Assembly (NCBI GenBank): GCA_013397865.1
Contig: VZTI01005325.1
Coordinates: forward strand, 3,748,836-3,812,835
From: Struthidea cinerea
Taxonomy: Eukaryota > Chordata > Aves > Passeriformes > Corcoracidae
Direction: 5' to 3'
DNA length: 64,000 nucleotides
The position numbers and the translations under genes are program-made. The notes under the pieces are model-generated. The model did no database searches. It saw only the letters and a list, made by a program, of their open reading frames with translations, and was not told where the DNA came from. The first letter of the stretch is position 1; each line of letters starts with the position of its first letter. Below, piece by piece: positions 40,611 to 52,811 of the stretch.

Positions 40611-41775
40611 CTAGAGAAAAAAAAAAGACAGTACACACTTTCAGTAAGGTTTTTTCAGCTTTTTATCCCAGAAAGGGGAAAAAAAATATTCCAACTGAAT
40701 GGGATCACAATTACTTTAAAATTATATTATTTATACCCCCAAATTGTATAGCAATATACAGATATCCTGTTTCCACAGTATCCTATGGAGAGGTTGCCAA
40801 TAATGCAGTTTTGATTGGAAGATGGATTCATTGACACAAGTATCTTCCTTGCCTATCAAGGCATAATTTCTTCCAGAGGACAGTTCTGCTCATGTGCTGA
40901 TTGCAAGGTTTAACCCTGGGATTTGATGATACTCCACCTCCCATCCAGAGAAAAAAAAAAAGCCAACCTAAAGAAACACCAGCAACTTAACAGACCAACC
41001 TGAAAACTAAACCACATAAACCAAAACCTCTCATAAATGATAAATGTTCACTTGTTGTAAGAAACTGCCATTACAACCCAGGACTGGAGGAAACAAAAAA
41101 TGCTGCATTTCCAGTAGTCCAGCATTTTGCACACAGTCCACATCACTCTTCTGGAAACTGAGTTTTCCTGAATGGGTTCCTTGCATGCACCACAACTGAG
41201 AAAATATTTTAGTAAAAAGCCAAAGCAAGAACACAGGATTTTAAAAGCACTGCACTAAAGCTACCAAGAGAGTCCTCTGGCAGCAATACAACTCAGTGCC
41301 ACACTGAAACCACCAAAATAGTAATTAAAACCCCGAATCAGTGTCCCTTCAACAAATCCATTATCAGTAGTCCTTGCTCTTCCTCCACCCACACAGACAG
41401 AAGTGCTGCCTGTTATCTTCTTTGCCAGAGGCTGAGTAGGAGGAATGGATGTCTAGGAAGGCATCTGGGCTGTCGCAGCTTTCTACTAACTCGTGACGAG
41501 CGTGAGAAGAAAGGCAGTGTTTGTGCTCCAGCCAAACTGCCCACGGTACCTGCCGCTCTGGGGATGGCGAAGGGGGGCTGCCTCATACACAGCACCGGGG
41601 GGAGGCAGGACCCGGCCCGCGGGACCCTCTGGCTCCTCCGCCGGGAGGGTCCCCAGGCCCGTCCCCGGGGCAGAGCCGCGACCAGGTGCGGGGGCACCTG
41701 GGGACCGCGGGTGTGTGTCAAATAACACACGGGCACCTGCAGAGGCAGGGAGGGAGGGAGCAGCGCGTCGCGCCC

Positions 41776-41846
41776 ATATATATGTGTGTGGGTATACGTA
41801 GATATGCATATACAAACATATACATACATACAAATACATACGCACA
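41776..41846. repeat. Degenerate TA/TG/CATA alternating repeat
   Basis: A 71-bp mix of ATATAT, TGTGTG, ATACATAC and CATACA units inside the CpG island, near the 5' end of SNCA intron 1. Nearly perfect purine-pyrimidine alternation, a composition that can adopt Z-DNA or cruciform forms. Confidence 0.85.
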
Positions 41847-42010
41847 GTGAGGCACCTACCGAGGAAAGCAGAGCGGCGCGACCATATGGGCATCCACGGG
41901 CTCCCGCGGACACGCCGTCGGCACACGGCGGACACGGCGCCCGGCTTCTCCTCCCTCCCCCGTGCCCACACGAGGACGTTCAACAGGAAATATCTATTTA
42001 TCTTAGGTAT

Positions 42011-42050
42011 TAGATATGTACATATATATGTCTAGTTCTATGCACACACA
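42011..42050. repeat. Short TA/CA alternating tract
   Basis: Contains TATGTACATATATATG and CACACACA between two CpG-rich blocks, about 120 bp from the candidate exon 1 donor. Similar in composition to the tract at 41776-41846. Confidence 0.7.
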
Positions 42051-42169
42051 TTCGCGCACCCCGTGCGGCCCCGCAGCCCAGCCCAGCCCCCGGCAGCACG
42101 GACGCGGAGCGGAGCCGCTCCCCGCCCGAGCCCGGCGCCCCGAGCGGCCCCGCCCTGCTCCGCACTCAC

Positions 42170-42400
42170 CGCCGGGCTCCTCCGCCACCGGCGACCGACC
42201 CGTTCCGAGCGGGCGTGGGGCGGCGCGGGNNNNNNNNNNNNNNNNNNNNNNNNNNNGCACCCCCCCGGCGGCAGCCCCGCAGGCGGCGAGTGCCGGCGAG
42301 AGGCGAGGGCGGGGGGTGGGAGGATGCGCTGCGGGAGGGAGGGAGGAGCAGAGGCTCTTGCCACGCTCCCTGTTGAGTATGCGCCCCCCGCCCAGCCCCC
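42170..42400 (-). other. SNCA: Candidate SNCA non-coding exon 1
   Basis: On the minus strand a consensus donor, CCCGGCG|GTGAGT, lies at 42170/42169 inside the CpG island. Using it gives a 1.56-kb intron 1, similar in scale to mammalian SNCA, whose first exon is also non-coding and GC-rich. The 5' end given here is a guess, because the transcription start is unknown and 27 Ns fall within the exon. Other donors in the GC-rich block are possible, and mammals use alternative first exons. Confidence 0.5.
42230..42256. other. Assembly gap (27 N) in the CpG island
   Basis: Unresolved bases within the candidate SNCA exon 1 or promoter, flanked by GGCGCGGG and GCACCCCCCCGG. GC-rich dropout is the likely cause; the true length may differ from 27. 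Confidence 0.99.
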
Positions 42401-42800
42401 TGCGCCCACCCTATCACGTCCTCCGTGGCAGTGAGGGGGAGGCGTGATGAACTGGGAGCACCTGTTTCACGGACGCAGACCGAGAGAGAAGCGAAGGTAA
42501 AAGGCAGGCCAGGCGACTTGGGCCCCCTGGGACTCCGCACAGTCACCACTCCCTCCAAAGGCTGGAGTGCCTCATCTTAGAAGTGTAAGGAAGCTGTTGA
42601 TGCGGCACACCCGTGTCACTTCACCAAAGCCGTAGAAAATCTTCCCCCAGCATCTAATCGCTTTTTCATCTACTTCCAGATCCTCAGCCCTGAATGACTG
42701 CAGTTCAATGTGACTGTTCTCACAAGGTTCATGATCCCAGCTCATTTTAAGCACGGGGGGTGGTGCTCTTGCAGGTGTATTTTGAATCTTAACTCTATTG

Positions 42801-42814
42801 CACACACACACACA
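42801..42814. repeat. (CA)7 microsatellite
   Basis: Fourteen bases of CA just upstream of the SNCA CpG island. Confidence 0.9.
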
Positions 42815-45249
42815 AGAATTTTCATCCCAAAAGAAGAGCAGACGTGCCCAACCCCTACACCTCTGCTAGCATCGTCCACCACACAATCCATAGCCACTGC
42901 AACCCAAGTCTTAAGTTGATGCAGAGAAGTCACTTTCTCCTCAGAAAGGGAAACCTATCAAACTTCTCTATTTTGGTTGCAGAATTTAGGCATGAAAAGC
43001 CAAGACCAGTATGAGACAAGGCGCTAGAACAGATGGACCTTCAGCTTCAGTACATCAATTCAAATCCTGCAAGACTTACAGAAACAGTTTGGGTTTTATC
43101 GCACTCCAAAAGGAGAAACAGAACGTGGCATAGATGGGATACAAGGTTGCGAGCTGCAAGGAGCATCTTTCATCCATCATGAAATGCAGACGGCATCCTT
43201 GGTTTTGTTTTCATGCTGAACACATAGTGCAGAGTCTTACTCATGTCAGATTTCTTTGTAAGTCTTAATACTTCTGTATTGTTTGGTAAACTTTCTTTTG
43301 CTTCATTCTTCTAGTAGTTTTAAGCAACCAAGCATTAAGCAACAGATTTTACTTCTTTGTGTAAGAATGTGCAGACTGTAATACAAATCATTTTCTCATA
43401 ATTCTTCCCTCAAGAAAACCCTAAAAAAAAGCCCAGAAATTAAATTATGTAAGGTACCTCACCTCATTCGTCCTGTGCAGCACATTCATAGTTAGTAGTG
43501 CAACAGCTAGACGTGGTATTTCTATTTTCTTCCTATTTTGGGTAGAGGGCAATAGGTACAGTTCCAGACAGTAAATAAAATTTAATCGAAATCATATTCT
43601 TTGCACATGTTAACTGGTCCAGCAGTTTATGTATCTTAGTATGTAAATTGGCTCATTGAAAACCGTTCTGTCAGTCATTCTCTACTACCTTGAGCAGTAA
43701 ACTTAGACCCCAAATTAGAATTAAAGTGAATATTGCACTCCTTATGTAAGTATTATTTTCCAGATTTAAAGAAGGCTTTTGTTTTTCCAATATGCAAAGT
43801 GACTATGAGCTTGAAATGTTGCTTTTTATCATGCTGATATAAATCTGGATAGACTTATTGTATTTAATTATGTTAGCAAAAACAGATAATCCAGTATGAT
43901 AAATAACCTTGTACATTTATAGCTCTATTTCTGAAAATTTTACGAAGAAGAGCTCAGATGTTTGCAACTCCTAGCTTTTGCAAGCAGTCTTTTTTTGCCT
44001 TATGTTTATCAAAGGCAGGCATTATGTTCTGCTGTTAAACAAAGTAACAGCTTGTCCTTTAACAAAATCATGCAGCTAGAAATAGAGAGGTAAAGGCAAG
44101 AGGGATCAGTTGCCACAGCAGAAGTAAAGCTTAAAATTTCAGCTGTAGTATTCAAAGTAGGCAGATGTTAAATTCTAAATCATAGGGTAAGAGGCACAGC
44201 AAGAAAAAAAAATAGAGTACAAATGTTGACACAAGAAATTCTTCATTCTGAAAATGAATGGGACTTAAGTGGAAAACAGAATTAAATATGGTAGAGAATG
44301 GGCATTGTATCTCCAAGGCAATTCCTGTTGAAATCACATTGTCTACAACAGCTGGTTGGGGGTTTTTTTAGGTTGTCTCTTCAGAACTATTAGTTTCACA
44401 GTAAGTTCTCCCCTGAAGCCTTTTCTCTCTGAAGAAAGGATAGTAGCGAACAGATCGCCCACTGATCACATTTAAAACAAATATTCATTTAATGACACTG
44501 TTTACTTCACACGAGCATCTAGAGCAAAAATCAATTAAGTAGTACTAAAATCTTCTTTAATCCATCTTCACTTGCAGGCTAACTTATTGGTTTAGTTGCT
44601 AATGATTAAGTACATCTCTTTTATCACTATGAAAAGGACAATTATGGACAACTGAAAAAGGTTGCAGAGTAAAACTGATCAGAATGTACTGGTTTTGGGT
44701 TAAAAAATTCAAATGTAAAACTATTCATGTGGAAACACTGGAAAGGTGTTCATCCTGAATACTACACACAAAATTGACAGCTTTCTCCTGTTTATTCAAA
44801 GAGTGACTCACACAGGCTCCCCGTGTTACCACAGAACTGATAGGTGATGCTCCTCAGAGGAAAGGTGCCTTTGAAAACCTGAAAGCTGCAGTATGAAGGG
44901 AAGCCGTCTTAGAGCAGTCTATTCACAGTTAACATTGATTGCTCCATTGCAAGCTCCTTCTACTGATTGCAGATAATCCGAAAATGGTCTTCGTTGGATA
45001 AATACATTAACTGTGAGAAACTGTGAGCTTTTTATGTACCTATAGTCCAGTCTTTGGCTTTCTTACAGAACAGTTTACTATGTGGATTGCTTTAGAGGCA
45101 ACTGGGAGTTCAGATCAGTTTCCTAGACTCTTGTATCACAATGTTTGCATTTCTGTTTCCACTCAGCTCCCTCTGTGGACCATTGCTGACCATGCTGTAA
45201 CTGCCTGTGTGCATAGCCCCTTTCTGAGAACTCAAAAATATGCTCAATT

Positions 45250-45267
45250 AAAAAAAAAAAAAAAAAA
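45250..45267. repeat. Poly-A tract of 18
   Basis: Eighteen A in the SNCA upstream flank, with no recognisable retroposed body on its left. Confidence 0.9.
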
Positions 45268-45690
45268 GGATGAAGATGACCTCATCTTTGCTTATAGGTA
45301 AGCCTAGGGTTTAGCAAACCATTATCTTAATACTTATCATGCTCATAAGTGTTGTAGTTTTACACTCCAGAGCATGCATGGTGTTCCCATGATTTTTACT
45401 GTACTGAAAGTTAAGCACATGTATTAAAGCCTTCATACAATCAAGATGCAACTCATATCAGAGTTAATTTCCCAGTGGAAGCATTGCATTTATTAATTTA
45501 AAATTAATATTCATTATTATGCAGCAGTTGGCATTTCCTGTTCAGTCCCATTGCAAAGATTTCTGTTTGTGAACTGTTTTGATAGATATAACTGTGTGCT
45601 CATTATGGACTGGGTTATTGGATGTCCACTGTCACGTCATGCAACCATTGCCAAGAAACACAAATAGAACTGATTAAAAATGTTTTAATT

Positions 45691-45775
45691 TACATGTATG
45701 ACATATATACACTGTATCAGAGTACATGGAGATATGTACACGCATACACACACAGGTGTAGGTACACATATATTT
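45691..45775. repeat. Degenerate TA/CA-rich tract upstream of SNCA
   Basis: Contains ACATATATACAC, GATATGTACACG, CATACACACACA and ACACATATAT over about 85 bp, some 3.3 kb upstream of the CpG island. Confidence 0.6.
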
Positions 45776-46216
45776 AGGGAAGATAGATGTACGTCTCTCA
45801 TCTGGTAGATTTCAGCTCAGCTACACTAATCTTGACATAACTCTAACCACCAGACAGAAGGGTCTCACAGCTTTATACCACCTCAGTTACAGGCAAAACC
45901 TGCCTGACCTTTGCGTCTCCTTCACTTGCAGTCAATGGTGAAGTTACACAGCCATCACATTTTTCATGAGCCATGGTAACATTTCGTTAATTAATTAACC
46001 TATCTGGGCTAGAAATTCAGTGCTGAAGGGCACAGAAACTCTGTCTGTTGCACCTGGAACCTTAAGCAAAGCTTTACTCTGAAAAGCAACATCTTGAGTG
46101 CCAAAGAAGCCATCTGGCAGCATGTTTCTACGCAGAGACAACCAGTAGGTCAGATGAGGCTGACCTAAGGGTGCCTGGCAGAATCAGTGTTGACTGTTCT
46201 TTAAGATGTTTCCCAA

Positions 46217-46602
46217 AGAATCACAGAATATGCAGAGTTGGAAGGGACCCACAAGGATCCCTGAATCCTTCTCTTAGCCCTGCACAGGACCATCCCCAGG
46301 AGTCACACCATGTGCCTGAGAACATTGTCCAAAGGCTTCTTGAGCTCTGTCAGGCTTGGTGCTGTGACCACTTCCCTGGAGAGCCTGTTCCAGTGCCAAA
46401 CCCCTCTCTGGGTGAAAAACCTTTTCCTAATATCCAGCATAAACCTCCCCTGACATTCAGGCCATTCCCTCAGTCCTATCACTGGGAACCACAGAGAAGA
46501 GATCGATGTTTGCTCCTGATCTTCCCCTCACAAGGAAGTTGTAGCCTGCAATGGGGTCTCCCCTCAGTCTCCTCTTCTCCAGGCTGAACAGACCAAGTTG
46601 CA
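46217..46602 (-). mobile_element. CR1 LINE copy, 3' part, minus orientation
   Basis: About 385 bp of CR1 in minus orientation. On the plus strand it starts with the inverted tail (GAATCACAGAATATGCAGAG, TTGGAAGGGACCC). It continues with the reverse complement of the 3' UTR (GCCTGTTCCAGTGCCAAACC, CTGGGTGAAAAACCTTTTCC) and ends near CTTCTCCAGGCTGAACAGAC. It belongs to a different CR1 subfamily from the intronic copies, judging by its tail. The 138-codon open frame across it is a by-product of the element, not a gene. Confidence 0.93.
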
Positions 46603-49600
46603 CTGCACCAGTGGGTTGATTGTAACTGGAGGAAACAATCACCTTCCTCACATGGGATGCAATGTGTTATCAGCACCTTGTATAACTGAAAATGCAAATG
46701 CTACAATGGTGCTGATGGTGGAAATCATCATGCAGAGTCAGGTCTGACGCCTGTCTTGTCCCAAGTTCTGTTTGATTGAGAAGCCAGCACCAGATGTCTC
46801 CAAGGTCAATGATAAGACAGCCTGCTGCAAATACAGGCATCTGAGCCACTGCGGGCACAGCACATTAATTACCTGGGTGGCAGCATTTCTCAAGAGGTGC
46901 ACCAGGAAGGGAGCAGCTTTAATTAGATACTACAGTTAGTTACCAGAAAACTGTTTGAACAGGTGGAAAACGGAACATGCTTCATTCTATCAAACTGTCT
47001 TCTTTCTGTAATTTCTAAGGGAAAGTAGACATCACATAAAAGTGGTTTTCATTCAGATATTAACCCATAGGGAAAACCTAAAGTCTTCTCTGGAAAAGGC
47101 AACACGTGATTCTCGTCTCATTTCTCTGATTCCTACATCCTAGCTTCCCAGCCAAGTTGTCCCTTGGATATTTTTGCTGGTGCCGCTCCAATCACCATAA
47201 ACTCATAACACCGTCATCAGTTGCCAGCCCTTTTTTTGTAACACCAACTACTGGTCCAATTCAACTCCCATTCATGCTGACATTAAACGAGAGATTGACT
47301 CAGGGGAACTAAAAATAGCAAAGGAAATATCATTATACGCACATTATTATCTGTCCTGGTTTCTTTGGCTCGTTTGTTTATTACATGGAATCACTTACTG
47401 GAATCCTATCTTAGTGCAATCTCCAACCCACAGGCCTATACCTTCTTGTTGATGTTTGTATTACCACAAAACATATAGGAACTTGTCTTGATCTAAAATT
47501 CTTAATTTTAAGGCAAGACCCTGGGCTATTAACGTTTCCTCTATATGGAGCACTAAGCAGGACATGGAATAACTGCGGGGAGCCATTTCAGCTTTCTTCA
47601 CAAGGGGATGTCTACTCAGGCTTGGGCAATGTAGACAATCAATAGAAAAAAAATTACTTTTCCTCGTAATCACACACAAAATAAATGAACTTGTAAATTT
47701 AATTTAAATTACCATTCCTGTTACTGCCTCAAGCTCAGATCTTGGGAAAAAAACCCCTACCTTGGAAACATTTAATTTCTGTTATGCTCTCCAATTTGTT
47801 TCAATTCACAAGCAGTTTGAAGCATTCACATTTGCAGTGGTGCCCAGGAGGCAGGAGAAAAAGACTCGAAACATCAGTAAGGGACAAGACAGTTAGGTAA
47901 GGGACAAAGGGAAGACAAAGCAGCAAACAGGGTGTCAGTGTTCAAAATTAAAGGCCACAGTCAAACTCAAGTTAAATTCGTGTAGTATCCCACTGAGGGG
48001 TTTGTCCAGAAGGAAACTGCAGGTTGTCAGTGAGCTAAGTAGAGATTTCTGGAGAATGACTTTTCATGTGTAAAGATTTCCTTTTGTGTTTTGAAATACA
48101 CATGCAGACTTTGTGCAGAATCAGTGTCTCAGGAGTTTAACTTCTTCTGATGGTACTAATCTACAGGAAATATTCAAAATATTAAAGAAGTTAAATTTGT
48201 TTTCCCTATCAGTATATTTTGGCATTCACTTCACTCATATCTGCTGATGAATGCCCCATTGTGCTTGATATTTTATAGCCATAATCAGACAATTTTCTTG
48301 GCTCCAAGGGGCTTATTATCTTGGTTTCATGACAAGATACCAACAGGGGAATAAAGCACAGATGATGAATTTCAGAAGTAGTGAGAATGAAACAGGTGAA
48401 CCATTCACAGTAACTGATAATCACAGATCACTGCCTTCCTAGGTACCAACTGCCCTGTGAAATGAGAGTTTGACATTTCTGTAGCAGTAAATTCTTTGTA
48501 CCTGTGGTACATACTCATCAATAATATCTTCTGCTGGCATCCTCATAACCATGTTATTAGGTACTTTTGAAGTTTCCTCCAAAAATTAAACTCTTTCAGA
48601 ACTACTTGAAATGGGCATAAATCAGAATTTCCTCTTGCTATCCATGACCCAAATGCAGATTTCATTATTCTCTGACTAGTCTGAATGCTCTGCTGAAGAA
48701 AGGCATTCCCTATCACCAGCAAACTTGAGTTTCAATTTGGAATATATCTGATTACATGCTTTTGAACTGAACATTCAAATTCCTAAACGAATTTTAATGT
48801 TCTTCACTTAAAATAATTGTGCTGAACACCTTAAAGAAATGTTGATTATTATATTTCCATTTAGTGATTTTAAAAGATTGTGTTTCAGTCACTGTTACTT
48901 CTGTCTGTTGTGAATAATATAGCATTTACTCTGCAGGGGTCATCTGTGCTGCAAGGTACTAACAGCATGAATGAGAAAATGAGACCTTGACACTTCATTA
49001 AGCCATCTCAGTCTGAGAACAGCATTTTCAGTCTCTTTAACATTTTTCATAAGTCAGCTATGTTGCTCCCATGCACCTTTTCATCCCAATGTTACAGTTT
49101 TGCAATTTTAACATATTTAGTGTGTAGTCACCGAAAACCACCGTCTCCTATTTTTTGCTTCAGCGATCTCCATTTGACTTTGCCTGTCTGATTTGGGCTA
49201 CCATTTAGCCCAGCTCTGTGGAAGATTGATTCCTCACAGGGACCATAGAACTAACTTTATATATGGCCTGGTATGAGATGCTGAGTCAGCCAAAGCTATG
49301 AGGTGGATCTCACTTGTCTCCTTCTCTAAAGATCAAAACATTCAAAAAGCCAGGTATGATCAGAGTAAAATATAAGCAAATAAATCAAATTTTCTAGTGA
49401 AGTCAGGTTAGATCAGACCAACTAATTAGCCCAACTGAAAATAAAAATATTTATACCTGACTTTGTCCCTCATTGCCGTGTTCTGGCAGAAACTTTTGCT
49501 TCCAGATCAGCTCATCGTCTTTCTGAGTTGCAGCAAGCAAGCCCTGCACATTCCCCTTTGGTCCTTGGAAAGTCCTTCATCCCCACCTGAGACTGGGGAT

Positions 49601-50621
49601 CTGCTCTCTGCTCTTCAGTGCCATTCAGGCTGTGTGGGTTTCTGGCTGCAGGTGGTGCTGCATGGCCCTGCCATAGGCCCTTCCCTCCCTTGCCACTCCA
49701 CAAAAGAGGTTTCTTTCTGCCTTCTAGGAGGTCTTCCTGATCCAGTCTTCCTGGGCCATTTCTCATCAACCAAGAAAGCATTCACACCCTTTTAGGCTAC
49801 TCTGAGATCCAAAACATTTGTTCATTTTAGTATCACACCCTTTGAGCTTTGTTGCAGAGACACGGCTGTGTCATGTGCACTCCTGTAAATCTGCAGGTAC
49901 TACATAGCTCAAATATTGTACTGAAATCCTGCTGAAGATGGTGATGGTCTGAACATGTAGAAAGCAAATGACATATTTTAGTGTGGAGCATTGACCCGAG
50001 TGCTAGTGGCACAGTCTGTTTGAGAATTTTTTCATCTGCTGTTGCAATTACAGATTTCAGACAGACAGCCTACATATGACAGAGGGAGAAAACAGTAAGA
50101 GCCAGAGCTGCGTGCATTTAGTATTCATTGTAGAAACAACAGAATAGTGTTAATCAATAGATCAGCAGGATCCTGTTGCAGAATTCCTTTGCAATTGTAA
50201 GGAGAGAGGAAGATATTTCTTGCAATAAAATCCTCTCTGTGTAAGTCCACAAAGACAGGCTTGTTCTTTCTAGCTGAGAATATGGTGAGGATCAAATGCG
50301 TTTTTCTCAACAGCATGTCTGCATAGGCATGTGTAGGAAGACCTCAGTCTGCTGGAGAAAAGTGAGATCATTCTGGGAGGCTATATAGCATAACTCAGCT
50401 CTGCTGAGAAGCTCAGTGTGATGTACAGCTTCCAGATCCAAGTAATGCATGGAAACAAAAGGGCCATCTCTAGCCAAGGGTGTGCTGCCTTCGCAGGCTT
50501 AGCTAGCTTGTCTATGTTGCTGCAGCTTCTATAAAAACCTTAGTGAATCTCATTTATAGAGTAGATCAATGCTTCAGCTTGCATGCCTCCTGCATGTTTA
50601 GTCTTGCCAAGCTTTGCCTTG

Positions 50622-51214
50622 TGCCATGGTTTAACTTTGGTGGGCAGCTTATCACTGTGCAGCCACTCGCTCACTCCCCCACCGTGGGATGCGGTACAGA
50701 ATCGGAAGGGTAAAAGTACAAAAATTTGTGGCTGGGGATAAAGACACTTTAATAGGTAAAGGAAAAGCTGCACAAATAAGCAAAGCACACTAAGGAATTC
50801 ATTCACTAGCTCCCATGTACAAGCAGGTGTTCAGCCATTTTCCAGGAAAGCAGGGCTCCATCACATGTAATGGGTCCTTGGAAGCATAAATGCAATAACG
50901 GTGAACATACCCCCTGCCTTCTTCTTTCCTGGGATTTTATTGGAGAACATGACACCAGATGGTATGGAATACCCCTTGGGTCAGTTGTGTTCAGCTGTCC
51001 CAGGTATGTTCCCTCCCAACTCCTTGTGCAGCCCCAGCCTCCTGGCTGAGGGGGTGTGTGAGGAGCAGAAAAGGCCTTGATGCTGGGTAAGAGCTGCTCA
51101 GCAATAAATAAAACATCCCCGTGTTATCAACCCTGTTTCCAGCACAAATCCAAAACCTATCCTTCTACAAGCTACTATGAAGAAATTTACCTTTATCCCA
51201 GACAAACCAGTACA
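50622..51214 (-). mobile_element. Solo LTR of an avian endogenous retrovirus, minus orientation
   Basis: A 593-bp solo LTR. On the plus strand it runs from TGCCATGGTTTAACTTTGG to CAGACAAACCAGTACA, with TG...CA ends. Flanking pentamers are CCTTG (50617-50621) and CTTTG (51215-51219), a target-site duplication with one mismatch. Shared blocks with the LTR at 30063 include GAATTGGAAGGGTAAAAGTA/GAATCGGAAGGGTAAAAGTA, TCAGCTGTCC and CAGCACAAATCC near the end. There is no internal retroviral sequence. The mismatch in the duplication suggests some age. Confidence 0.85.
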
Positions 51215-52800
51215 CTTTGTTTTGGTTGAATAGGCTTTCAGTGTTGTTTGCAACCTTCCAGGCTTTCTTCCAAACATGTGAGCAGCCATTAACATTAGAA
51301 ACTCAACTCTGCATCTGAGTTTTCTCTGAGATGCTCTGCTGCATCACTAGCTCTCCTATCCATTATGCTTTGTGAGTTGCAGCCTTGTCTCTCTCTCTTT
51401 TTAATGTACAAGACTCACATAGGGGAACATGAAGAGCATTCAACACTGTGGTTGAAGAAGAGGTTCAGTAACTCAAGCAGACTCATCAACTTTTTTCTCC
51501 AAAGGATTAACACATCTCTGTATTTGACCTTTTGCTATGTTTTTTCCAGTTTTTAGATACTGAACTCTCTAGGCAGCCAGGATGTGTTGAGCTCAATGAG
51601 AATTAGTCTTAGATGAAATTTTCTGCTTGTTCCTTCTTTTGTTACCTTAACAACCAGTATATGTACCTCTCAAGTAACAGCTTCGTCTGAAGTGCCTCCC
51701 TCTTCCACATATATCTCCACTCTGAATATTCACTGAAAAATTATGCTGGAAATCAAATATTACACAGAATTTGTATATGCCTGTTTTCCCACAGTACTTG
51801 AAATTGTCAGATAGCAAGCAACTCTCCTGCCAAATTGTGTGGGTTTTTCTTTTTAAATTTACCCCGATGAAAAAAGGCACCTTCTTGTTTAAGCTGTTGA
51901 ACACCAAAGACAAGGTTACAAAATGGATGAGATCAATTCCAGCTTCCCCATTTTCTCCAGCAAGCTTTGGATAAGAAAGGACAGGTTTGTTTCAAAAATA
52001 ATTTCCTTGAGAAGCAAACAGTAACCAAAGCAGAATTAATAACTGATACTCAATTTCCTTCTAAGACAAGGTTCTGTCACATTCTACATTAGCATGGTGG
52101 TAGTTTTCAGTGGAGGACTGCAGATTTTTCAGACTTCAAGAAAAATTCAATATAAAGCTACACTATTGTCAATGATTATACATGTAAAAGTCTCACCAAA
52201 GTCCACAGTATCCTTCAATACAATAAGGCTTAGAAATTGTTATAGTCCAGTAATTTTTTTATGGTGATCTGCCTGTATGAAATAATTTCTCTGTATGGGA
52301 ACATTGGTAGTTCAGACTCCTCAATTCAACAGTATGTCAGCATGTTCTTAAATTTGAAGTATGCACAGGAGCAAGCCAGACTTCACACATGCTTAATGCT
52401 CAATTTGTAGACAAGGATCCTGATATTACTGATCATATTCTATACATTTTCTGTAAATCACTGTCTCTAGGACTTTTGAACTGTTGTAATACTAAGTTTT
52501 CTTTAAAGCCTATCACAAATGCACTTTGAGGATGTATTATGGATGTTAGATTTTCGTCCTTCAGTATCATGTGCGCTTATTCTGTGCTAGTAATCCTTTT
52601 CTGACAAATCAATCGCCCGAGTCATCACACTAAAATGTCTTGCAATGACATTATACTTCTAAAAGTTGTATTTCAAACTTGTTAAGGCTTCGGTCAAAGA
52701 AAGGACTTAACCCTTCCTGAAGTATGAGTTCAAACACACTCTATCAAGTCACAAAATAATAGATTTTTAATCCATTTGAAATGGGTCAGCAAGGTTTAAA

Positions 52801-52811
52801 GGGGGGGGGGG
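52801..52811. repeat. Poly-G tract of 11
   Basis: Eleven G followed by AGAGGGAAC, in otherwise AT-rich flank sequence. Confidence 0.9.

Larger units (their letters stand above)
40611..42169 (-). other. SNCA: SNCA intron 1
   Basis: About 1.56 kb between the candidate exon 1 donor and the exon 2 acceptor. The 3' part (40613-41480) is ordinary AT-rich sequence without recognisable genes. The 5' part lies in the CpG island and contains alternating TA/CA tracts at 41776-41846 and 42011-42050. WGATAR motifs on the minus strand occur at 41361-41366, 41413-41418 and 41998-42003. The 5' border depends on the candidate donor. Confidence 0.6.
1..42450 (-). other. SNCA: SNCA gene, partial (exon 1 to part of intron 4)
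   Basis: This is the 5' part of the alpha-synuclein gene. Three coding exons in the right order, phase and spacing encode residues 1-103, and all three have canonical AG acceptors and GT donors on the minus strand. Intron sizes are about 1.56 kb (intron 1, if the exon 1 donor is right), 6.12 kb (intron 2), 7.41 kb (intron 3) and more than 26.7 kb (intron 4). Alpha-synuclein is a presynaptic protein that binds vesicle membranes and chaperones SNARE assembly. The layout of short introns 1-3 followed by a very long intron 4 is the known SNCA arrangement in vertebrates. The last two coding exons (acidic tail) and the 3' UTR are not in the window. The right-hand limit is approximate because the transcription start was not determined. 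Confidence 0.95.
41540..42450. promoter_or_regulatory. CpG island over the SNCA promoter, exon 1 and 5' intron 1
   Basis: This is the only CpG-dense stretch in the window. Three GC-rich blocks (about 41545-41770, 41860-41960 and 42050-42450) are separated by AT-rich alternating purine-pyrimidine tracts. GC boxes are seen at 42307-42312 (GGGCGG) and 42388-42393 (CCGCCC). No convincing TATA box was seen on the minus strand, as expected for a CpG-island promoter. Its place 1-2 kb upstream of exon 2 matches SNCA in other vertebrates. The transcription start cannot be read from sequence and may lie close to the assembly gap at 42230-42256. Confidence 0.85.

Noticed and set aside
41413..42558. Several long frames of 100-166 codons on both strands around the CpG island
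   Set aside because: GC-rich DNA has few stops, frames overlap on both strands, and some run through Ns. They are not supported as proteins.
45023..45301. Open frame with an upstream TTTCTTACAG and a GTAAGC right after it, like an exon
   Set aside because: It contains a run of 18 A and has no recognisable protein similarity; splice-like hexamers are frequent by chance.
45691..45775. TA/CA tract upstream of SNCA as a counterpart of human Rep1
   Set aside because: Distance and unit composition differ from Rep1, and no flanking homology can be claimed without alignment.
46171..46587. 138-codon plus-strand frame
   Set aside because: It lies across a CR1 copy in reverse orientation and is a by-product of that element.
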